Of a stretch of 10,776 bases of DNA, positions 6,362 through 10,776 are shown piece after piece. A program made the position numbers and the translations under genes. The stretch lies in assembly GCA_023414985.1 (NCBI GenBank), contig JAEZLY010000119.1, forward strand, positions 1-10,776, in the 5' to 3' direction. The notes beneath the pieces were generated by a model. That model ran no database searches. It was not told the origin of the DNA and saw only the letters and a program-made list of their open reading frames with translations. Numbering within the stretch: the first letter of the stretch is position 1; every line of letters begins with the position of its first letter. Source of the DNA: Bacillota bacterium. Lineage in GTDB: Bacteria; Bacillota; Clostridia; Lachnospirales; Lachnospiraceae.

Positions 6362-7795
6362 ATGATGAGATCATTGTTCTCTGGCGTATCGGGCTTAAAG
6401 GTACACCAGACAAAAATGGATGTAATAGGTAATAATATTTCAAATGTTAATACAATCGGCTTTAAATCAAGTTCAGTAACCTTTGCCGATGTATTTTATC
6501 AGACAACACAAAACGCTTCCGGTCCGAACGCTGCGACCGGTACGACAGGTAGAAATGCGATGCAGATTGGTCTTGGAGCCAATGTCGCATCCATCACCTC
6601 AGCAATCACCACCTCGGGAGCTTCCCAAAGAACGGATAATCCCTTCGATGTTATGATCGAAGGCGACAGTTTCTTTGTAGTGAACAAGGGTGGTACCAAT
6701 TATTTTACGAAAGCCGGATCTTTTAATATTGATGCAGGCGGGACCTTAAGTACCGCATCCGGAGCAGCGGTCATGGGATGGCAGGTGGATCCGAAGGACG
6801 TGACTAAGACGGTAGCGGATACCGTTTCCCCGTTGACCATCATGTCTCCGAGTAACCTGTATGCGGAACCTGAAGCTACGACAGCCTGCTACATCTCCGG
6901 TAATATCGACAGTATGGATACCCAGCTGACCGGTACCGGTAAAATGGTGAATTTAACCTTCTATGATAATCTTGGACACAGTTATACTGCCGATATGGTA
7001 ATCAAACGTCCGGATGACCAGGAAGGAACCAATGTCTATGGTGTACAGATTACTGATATCAAGGATGAGAATGGACTCTCTATCTTTGCACTGGCTACTC
7101 CGCAGGACGACGGTACTGTTACCTATACGCAATCCGGTGTCAGCAGCGTGAGCTTAAATGATTCAGCAGGAAATCCGAATCTAGATGAGGCGACCGGTAA
7201 AGTATCAGTCGATATGCAACCGCTTCTCCTGACCTTTAATCCTTCAACCGGTGCATTTGTAGGTATCGGAGATGATAATGAAAAGACAGCTACGATGTCA
7301 ATTCAAGTAAATGAAGGACCATTTAAGAATATTTCGATTGACTTTTCTAAAATTACCATGTATTCCACCAGCGGATCCTCCTCGCTTGAGGCTACCAAAG
7401 GTGATCTGACCGGTAACGGTGCAGGTAAGCAGGTTGGTAATATGACCGGTGTAAGCATTGACGCTTCCGGTAAGATTTACGGCAAGTATGATAACGGTGA
7501 CAGTCGTTTACTGGGACAGATCGCAGTTGCAAGCTTTGCTAATCCTGCCGGATTGGAGGCAGTCGGCAACAGCATGTATTCAGCGACACAGAACTCCGGT
7601 GAATTTGATGGAATAGGACAGGATCCGACGCAGGGAGGCGGCAGCTTAACGACAGGTGTTCTCGAGATGTCAAACGTCGATTTATCCCAGCAGTTTACGG
7701 ATATGATTACGACGCAGAGAGGTTTCCAGGCGAATTCGCGAATAATTACGACATCTGACTCCTTGTTGGAAGAGCTGATCAATTTGAAGAGATAA
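6362..7795 (+). CDS. flgE: Flagellar hook protein FlgE
   Basis: FlgE polymerises outside the cell into the hook that joins rod and filament. The N-terminus M-M-R-S-L-F-S-G-V-S-G-L and the rod/hook signature G-N-N-I-S-N-V-N-T-I-G-F-K (about residues 23-35) are diagnostic. The C-terminus carries the matching helix S-N-V-D-L-S-Q-Q-F-T-D-M-I, then T-Q-R-G-F-Q-A-N-S-R, ending L-L-E-E-L-I-N-L-K-R. The 477-residue length shows large central surface domains (D1/D2 type) rich in Gly, Thr, Ser and Asp, longer than the short Bacillus form. There is no Sec signal; export is through the flagellar apparatus. GGAGGT at 6348-6353 lies 8 nt before the first ATG at 6362; ATG 6365 is possible. Two inverted repeats precede it and an intrinsic terminator follows. 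FlgG/FlgF are less likely given the length and the flgD context. Confidence 0.96.
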   Translation: MMRSLFSGVSGLKVHQTKMDVIGNNISNVNTIGFKSSSVTFADVFYQTTQNASGPNAATGTTGRNAMQIGLGANVASITSAITTSGASQRTDNPFDVMIEGDSFFVVNKGGTNYFTKAGSFNIDAGGTLSTASGAAVMGWQVDPKDVTKTVADTVSPLTIMSPSNLYAEPEATTACYISGNIDSMDTQLTGTGKMVNLTFYDNLGHSYTADMVIKRPDDQEGTNVYGVQITDIKDENGLSIFALATPQDDGTVTYTQSGVSSVSLNDSAGNPNLDEATGKVSVDMQPLLLTFNPSTGAFVGIGDDNEKTATMSIQVNEGPFKNISIDFSKITMYSTSGSSSLEATKGDLTGNGAGKQVGNMTGVSIDASGKIYGKYDNGDSRLLGQIAVASFANPAGLEAVGNSMYSATQNSGEFDGIGQDPTQGGGSLTTGVLEMSNVDLSQQFTDMITTQRGFQANSRIITTSDSLLEELINLKR

Positions 7796-7852
7796 CACAA
7801 GGCTGATGTATGTATATGAACTGTAATTCTAATGCCATATATCAGTAATGAT

Positions 7853-7880
7853 GGGTGGCGGCTGATACTGCCACCCTTTT
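7853..7880 (+). terminator. Rho-independent terminator after flgE
   Basis: GGGTGGC (7853-7859) pairs with GCCACCC (7870-7876), a 7-bp GC-rich stem extendable by one G-T pair, with an 8-10 nt loop. TTTT follows at 7877-7880, then C. It lies 57 bp after the flgE stop and 87 bp before flbD. The T-run is short, so read-through into the motor genes is plausible. Confidence 0.8.
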
Positions 7881-7904
7881 CATAATAAGAGACCTGACTA
7901 TAAA
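7877..7904 (+). promoter_or_regulatory. Candidate promoter for flbD-motA-motB-fliL
   Basis: TATAAA at 7899-7904 matches the -10 consensus at 5 of 6 bases. TTTTCA at 7877-7882, 16 bp upstream, matches TTGACA at 4 of 6 and overlaps the T-run of the flgE terminator. A new start here would make sense just after a terminator, but the -35 match is poor. Confidence 0.3.
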
Positions 7905-7926
7905 AGGATCAGTTACACAGAATCTC

Positions 7927-7951
7927 GCAATAGGAGCATTCGCAGTATTGC
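7927..7951 (+). other. Inverted repeat just upstream of the flbD RBS
   Basis: GCAATA (7927-7932) and TATTGC (7946-7951) are a perfect 6-bp inverted repeat with a 13-nt loop. It ends two bases before the flbD Shine-Dalgarno sequence AAAGGAGGT (7954-7962). It may tune access to that site, but a stem this short could arise by chance. Confidence 0.35.
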
Positions 7952-7966
7952 AGAAAGGAGGTAACA

Positions 7967-8158
7967 ATGATTGAGGTAACCAGATTGAATGACACAAAAC
8001 TGATTATCAATGCTGATATGATCGAGAAGGTGGAAGAGTCTCCAGATACCGTGATCACGCTGACCTCGGGCAGTAAGATTATCGTAAAAGAAAGTAGACA
8101 AGAGGTAAGAAATCTTGTAATATTATACAAAAAAGAGATATTTGGTCGAGATTTGTAA
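7967..8158 (+). CDS. flbD: Flagellar FlbD/SwrD family protein
   Basis: This 63-residue protein belongs to the small FlbD family; the Bacillus subtilis member is SwrD, reported to raise flagellar motor power for swarming. The family opening M-I-E-V-T-R-L-N-D is followed by a run of short predicted beta strands: L-I-I-N-A-D-M-I-E-K-V-E, then P-D-T-V-I-T-L-T-S-G, then K-I-I-V-K-E-S. A Glu/Val-rich helix closes the protein. It has no membrane segment and is probably cytoplasmic. A very strong AAAGGAGGT (7954-7962) lies 4 nt before the ATG. It stands directly before motA and motB, which fits a role in torque. It should not be confused with the unrelated Caulobacter transcription factor also named FlbD. 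Confidence 0.92.
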   Translation: MIEVTRLNDTKLIINADMIEKVEESPDTVITLTSGSKIIVKESRQEVRNLVILYKKEIFGRDL

Positions 8159-8173
8159 CCGGAAATGCCCGGT
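8158..8173 (+). other. Small inverted repeat between flbD and motA
   Basis: ACCGG (8158-8162) and CCGGT (8169-8173) form a 5-bp stem with a 6-nt loop, starting at the last base of the flbD stop. It has no T-run. It is too short to claim a function, but it adds to the series of stems at gene junctions in this cluster. Confidence 0.3.
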
Positions 8174-8203
8174 GTTCTACGGATAGATAAGATTAACAAG
8201 GAT

Positions 8204-8220
8204 GGAAGGTGGCAGTTTTG
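8204..8220 (+). promoter_or_regulatory. Ribosome binding site and TTG start of motA
   Basis: GGAAGGTGG at 8204-8212 is the only good Shine-Dalgarno match. It is 5 nt before TTG at 8218-8220. The in-frame GTG at 8209-8211 lies inside it, so TTG is the more likely start. Confidence 0.65.
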
Positions 8221-9018
8221 GATTTTGCGTCCCTATTAGGGTTAGTTTTGTGTTTTTGTGTAGTTGTATACGGTATTTTAGTTGGTCAGTCCGGAATAGA
8301 AGTATTATTAAACTTTGTGGATATTCCATCTGTTCTGATTACCATCTGCGGAAGTTTGTGCTGTGTCTTGACCATGTCACCAAGCCCGAAGGGCTTTCTG
8401 GAAAATCTGGCAAGCTTCCGGCTGGCATTAAAAGCATTACCGTCGAATGAGGAAGAAACAATCAAAACGATCATCAGCTTATCAAATATCGCACGTAAAG
8501 AGGGTCTGTTGGCATTGGAAGAAGCAGCCAACGGAATTGATGATGAATTCCTGAAGAAGGGAGTCCTTCTGATCGTCGACGGTACTGATCCTGAATTGGT
8601 ACGCAGTATCATGGAGACAGAATTGAATTGTATTGAAGCACGGCATGCTTCGAAGTTTACGTTCTGGGATTCGTTGGCGGCCATGGGACCTGCCTGGGGT
8701 ATGATCGGTACCTTAATCGGTTTAATTAATATGCTGAAGAAGATGGATGATGCGAAAGCAATCGGTCCTAATATGGCAGTTGCGTTGGTTACCACCTTTT
8801 ATGGGTCCATGATAGCCAACTGGATATGTATTCCGGTTTCCACCAAGCTGAAAGCCAACAATACAAAGGAAATCATGATTAAAGAGGTAATGGTGGAAGG
8901 TCTTCTTTCCATACAGGCCGGTGAAAATCCCAGAGTTATTGAAGAGAAACTGAAGTCCTTCCTGTCTCCTGTCAGAAGGGCTGCCATGGCTGAAGAAAGC
9001 GGTGAAAACGTTGGCTAG
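8218..9018 (+). CDS. motA: Flagellar motor stator protein MotA
   Basis: MotA is the membrane stator subunit that, with MotB, conducts ions and pushes on FliG. I place the start at TTG 8218, giving M-D-F-A-S-L-L-G-L-V and 266 residues, the usual MotA opening; GTG 8209 would add three residues and lies inside the ribosome binding site. Four membrane segments are visible at about residues 5-22, 30-52, 150-172 and 182-204. The conserved prolines occur in G-P-A-W-G-M-I-G-T-L-I-G-L (Pro158) and G-P-N-M-A-V-A-L-V-T-T (Pro184), equivalents of Escherichia coli Pro173 and Pro222. The cytoplasmic loop has Arg93 and Glu101, at the same spacing as the FliG-contacting Arg90 and Glu98 of E. coli. It is 59 nt from the flbD stop and overlaps motB by 8 nt. 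A chemotaxis-independent ExbB/TolQ identity is excluded by these motifs. Confidence 0.96.
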   Translation: MDFASLLGLVLCFCVVVYGILVGQSGIEVLLNFVDIPSVLITICGSLCCVLTMSPSPKGFLENLASFRLALKALPSNEEETIKTIISLSNIARKEGLLALEEAANGIDDEFLKKGVLLIVDGTDPELVRSIMETELNCIEARHASKFTFWDSLAAMGPAWGMIGTLIGLINMLKKMDDAKAIGPNMAVALVTTFYGSMIANWICIPVSTKLKANNTKEIMIKEVMVEGLLSIQAGENPRVIEEKLKSFLSPVRRAAMAEESGENVG

Positions 9019-10048
9019 GAAAAAACAAGCGGAAGGCGGAGGGAATAATGCCCCCTGGCTGAATACCTTTGCCGATTTAATGAATTTGCTGCTCTGCTTC
9101 TTTGTATTGCTGTTCGCTATGTCCGATGTCGATGCAGAGAAATTCGATCAGGTATCCGTATCCATGGCCAATTCCATTGGTGTTTTTGACGGAGGCGGAA
9201 CCTCGGTGGGAACAGGTAATCTGATTTCCTCCGGAATGACGCAGATGAATGAACTGGACAAGTTTTACACCAATATGGGGAAAGCCAGTAAGCAGACAGG
9301 TAAGGACGTCCAGTCGAAGGACAATGATTCTTCCAAGGATGAAACCAACCTTTCTAATGAAGGCACCGAGGCACTGAACGGTGATCAGGGTGTCGATGAG
9401 AATCAAGGGAATGCCGGTATTCAGGATAATCAGAAGAATGAGAACATACAGGATTCCAGTAGTCAGGGTTCTGAAGGTGCTAAGGATGGAAAGGGCAATG
9501 CCGGTTCCCAGGATTCAGCAGGTTCAGGAGATGCACAGCTGGCCGAGGCATTGAATACGATAGAGCAGAAGAAGGAAGAAGTATCTACCGGAATGTATGA
9601 TAAGATTTCGGATCTTACAGAGAAATATAATCTTGGAGATTATGTGGAGCTGAGCATAGACCCGAAATATCAATATGTAGAACTGACACTCAAGGGTGCC
9701 ATCCTATATGACTCCGGTGATGCAGAGCTGAAGGATACCTCCCTCCCGATCCTTGCTAATATCGGTGAAATCCTTAAGAAGTTTGAAGGCTATACCGTAG
9801 AGGTAACCGGTCATACGGACAATGTTCCGATGAGCGGCTCAAAATACAAGGATAATAATTGGCTGTCCTCTGCAAGAGCACTGAATGCCGCAGATTATAT
9901 GATCCATAAGGTTGGGCTGGATCCTGCCTATGTCAAATACTCAGGGCGGGGAGAATACGAGCCGATCGCCAGCAATTCGACTGCGGAAGGAAGAGCTAAG
10001 AACAGAAGAATTGAAATTAAGATATTTAATGAATATTATGATAAATAA
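9011..10048 (+). CDS. motB: Flagellar motor stator protein MotB with long polar linker
   Basis: MotB carries the ion-binding Asp and anchors the stator to peptidoglycan. I favour TTG 9011 (M-A-R-K-K, 345 residues) because MotB proteins commonly open this way and GCGGTGA lies upstream; in-frame GTG 9002 would add three residues. The single membrane helix with F-A-D-L-M (Asp22, the ion-binding residue) is at about residues 17-38. A Ser/Asp/Asn/Gln/Gly-rich stretch at about 91-190 is far longer than in typical MotB (about 260 residues in Bacillus). The OmpA-like peptidoglycan-binding domain follows at about 215-340, with V-T-G-H-T-D-N (265-271) and N-R-R-I-E-I near the end. The gene overlaps motA by 8 nt, suggesting coupled synthesis. 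Whether H+ or Na+ is used cannot be told from the sequence alone. Confidence 0.95.
   Translation: MARKKQAEGGGNNAPWLNTFADLMNLLLCFFVLLFAMSDVDAEKFDQVSVSMANSIGVFDGGGTSVGTGNLISSGMTQMNELDKFYTNMGKASKQTGKDVQSKDNDSSKDETNLSNEGTEALNGDQGVDENQGNAGIQDNQKNENIQDSSSQGSEGAKDGKGNAGSQDSAGSGDAQLAEALNTIEQKKEEVSTGMYDKISDLTEKYNLGDYVELSIDPKYQYVELTLKGAILYDSGDAELKDTSLPILANIGEILKKFEGYTVEVTGHTDNVPMSGSKYKDNNWLSSARALNAADYMIHKVGLDPAYVKYSGRGEYEPIASNSTAEGRAKNRRIEIKIFNEYYDK
9281..9580 (+). repeat. Low-complexity segment encoding the MotB linker
   Basis: About 100 codons inside motB encode a chain dominated by Asp, Asn, Gln, Ser, Gly, Lys and Glu. It includes a diverged in-frame repeat, AATGCCGGTATTCAGGAT at 9410-9427 and AATGCCGGTTCCCAGGAT at 9497-9514, 29 codons apart. 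Both copies encode N-A-G-x-Q-D. The segment looks like a disordered spacer grown by partial duplication. Confidence 0.7.
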
Positions 10049-10077
10049 CAAAAGCGAAGCAAAAAGGGGGACTCCTA

Positions 10078-10587
10078 ATGAAGAAAAACATATTAACAAT
10101 TATCATCATGGCAGTGACACTGATCAATACGATCCTATTGGGCGTACTGATATTCGCCATTGTTCCGACTGCGAACAAAACTACCAAAATGGTGGACAAG
10201 GTTGCGTCGATCGTAGACTTGGAACTGGAGTCACCTGAAAACAAAAATGATCAGGTAGCAGTATCCGATATTGTAATCTATGATATGCCGGATAAGTTGA
10301 CCATCAATTTAAAGAAGGGTGCGGACGGAGCGGATCATTATGCTATGCTCAACGTATCAATCTCCATGAACAGTAAGCATAAGGACTATGAGGCATTGAA
10401 TCCTAAGGTAACCGAAAACTCCAATGCAATCGAAGAAATCGTGCAGGAGGAATTCGCTAAATATACAAGAGATGATGTGGAAGCCAACAAAAATATAATT
10501 AAGGAACAGATTGTCTCAAGAATACAGGACCTGTTCCAATCCGATTTCATCATCAGTGTTTCCTTTGGTAATTTAATTCTCCAATAA
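10078..10587 (+). CDS. fliL: Flagellar basal body-associated protein FliL
   Basis: FliL is a single-span membrane protein that surrounds and supports the MotA/MotB stator. The 169-residue length is typical. Two lysines are followed by a membrane helix at about residues 5-30 (I-L-T-I-I-I-M-A-V-T-L-I-N-T). A short linker and the periplasm-facing/extracytoplasmic FliL domain follow, with strand-like L-T-I-N-L-K and Y-A-M-L-N-V-S-I-S-M and a long helix. The C-terminal ends S-F-G-N-L-I-L-Q, as in FliL proteins that close with a hydrophobic strand. A purine-rich GGGGG at 10066-10070 lies 7 nt before the ATG. It is 29 bp after motB and the last gene before an AT-rich gap. Confidence 0.93.
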   Translation: MKKNILTIIIMAVTLINTILLGVLIFAIVPTANKTTKMVDKVASIVDLELESPENKNDQVAVSDIVIYDMPDKLTINLKKGADGADHYAMLNVSISMNSKHKDYEALNPKVTENSNAIEEIVQEEFAKYTRDDVEANKNIIKEQIVSRIQDLFQSDFIISVSFGNLILQ

Positions 10588-10610
10588 TAAGAAAATGGTA
10601 CCTTTCTTAT
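10587..10610 (+). other. AT-rich hairpin after fliL stop
   Basis: ATAAGAAA (10587-10594) and TTTCTTAT (10603-10610) form a perfect 8-bp stem around the 8-nt loop ATGGTACC, starting at the last base of the fliL TAA. It is weak (AT-rich) and has no T-run after it. It may be a leaky 3' end or mere composition. Confidence 0.35.
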
Positions 10611-10635
10611 CGAAATTTTGGATTTGTTACGAAAA

Positions 10636-10667
10636 TTGATGCTTTTCTTAGCATTTTGTGTTATTAT
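10636..10667 (+). promoter_or_regulatory. Candidate extended -10 promoter upstream of fliM
   Basis: TATTAT at 10662-10667 matches TATAAT at 5 of 6 bases and is preceded by TGT at 10659-10661, an extended -10 element. TTGATG at 10636-10641 is a 4/6 match to the -35 consensus, but the spacer is 20 bp, longer than ideal. It would give a start near 10674 and a short leader for fliM. It lies in the only strongly AT-rich gap of the window. Confidence 0.4.
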
Positions 10668-10696
10668 GTAACTAGTATATCAGGGAGGAATTGATC

Positions 10697-10776
10697 ATGG
10701 GTGACGTCCTATCCCAAAATGAGATAGATAATCTGCTGGCGGCTCTGTCAAGCGGTGAACTGGATGCGGATGATTA
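10697..10776 (+). CDS. fliM: Flagellar motor switch protein FliM, N-terminal end (partial)
   Basis: The first 26 codons read M-G-D-V, then L-S-Q-N-E-I-D-N-L-L, then an acidic stretch. This is the conserved N-terminal CheY-P-binding peptide of FliM (family pattern L-S-Q-x-E-I-D-x-L-L). FliM is the middle C-ring protein that senses CheY-P and sets rotation direction. GGGAGGAA at 10683-10690 lies 6 nt before the ATG. The gene continues past the window end. Its place after fliL matches Bacillus-type and clostridial clusters. Confidence 0.93.
   Translation, partial: MGDVLSQNEIDNLLAALSSGELDADD

Noticed and set aside
8286..8795. Minus-strand open frame of 169 codons opposite motA
   Set aside because: motA is firmly identified on the + strand; the antisense product shows no family features.
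9912..10238. Plus-strand open frame bridging motB and fliL in another frame
   Set aside because: It overlaps two well-supported genes, begins inside motB without a ribosome binding site, and its product is low-complexity and polar with no family pattern.

Overview
The window is a continuous piece of a flagellar (fla/che-type) gene cluster, all on the + strand, with no mobile elements, RNA genes or foreign-looking genes. The order is fliG (last codons), fliH, fliI, fliJ, a MotE/YlxF-like gene, fliK, flgD, a conserved 'flagellar operon protein' of TIGR02530 type, flgE, flbD/swrD, motA, motB, fliL and fliM (5' end). This arrangement, the strong AGGAGG-type ribosome binding sites, the moderate GC content and the protein flavour suggest a motile Gram-positive clostridium, most likely of the Lachnospiraceae/Clostridia. 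That assignment is inference from gene order and protein sequence style; no marker gene is present.

Layout. Positions 1-3383 hold the C-ring/export ATPase block. FliG tail, FliH, FliI and FliJ form the switch-export ATPase module, and the MotE/YlxF-like membrane protein follows. These genes are tightly packed, with overlaps at fliG/fliH, fliI/fliJ and fliJ/ylxF. A 168-bp gap (3384-3551) carries a GC-rich hairpin and then a phased tandem array of four TTACGAAGTAAATTRAC units. Positions 3552-7795 hold the hook block: FliK (hook-length control), FlgD (hook cap), the TIGR02530-type protein and FlgE (hook). A clear intrinsic terminator follows flgE (7853-7880). Positions 7967-10587 hold the motor block: FlbD/SwrD, MotA, MotB and FliL. 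A 109-bp AT-rich gap with a promoter-like element and a degenerate copy of the array unit precedes fliM, which runs off the end.

How the genes work together. FliH-FliI-FliJ energise and regulate the flagellar type III exporter. FlgD and FlgE are exported to build the hook, and FliK measures hook length. MotA/MotB form the proton (or cation) conducting stator, helped by FliL and the power-related FlbD/SwrD. FliG and FliM belong to the C-ring that receives torque and CheY signals.

Nothing here is a clearly new system. The most interesting non-coding item is the phased tandem-hairpin array in front of fliK. Other points worth a look are three start sites (fliH, motA, motB) where a TTG start fits better than an upstream GTG lying in or beside the Shine-Dalgarno sequence, a long low-complexity linker in MotB, and inverted repeats at many gene junctions that could set unequal expression inside the cluster.
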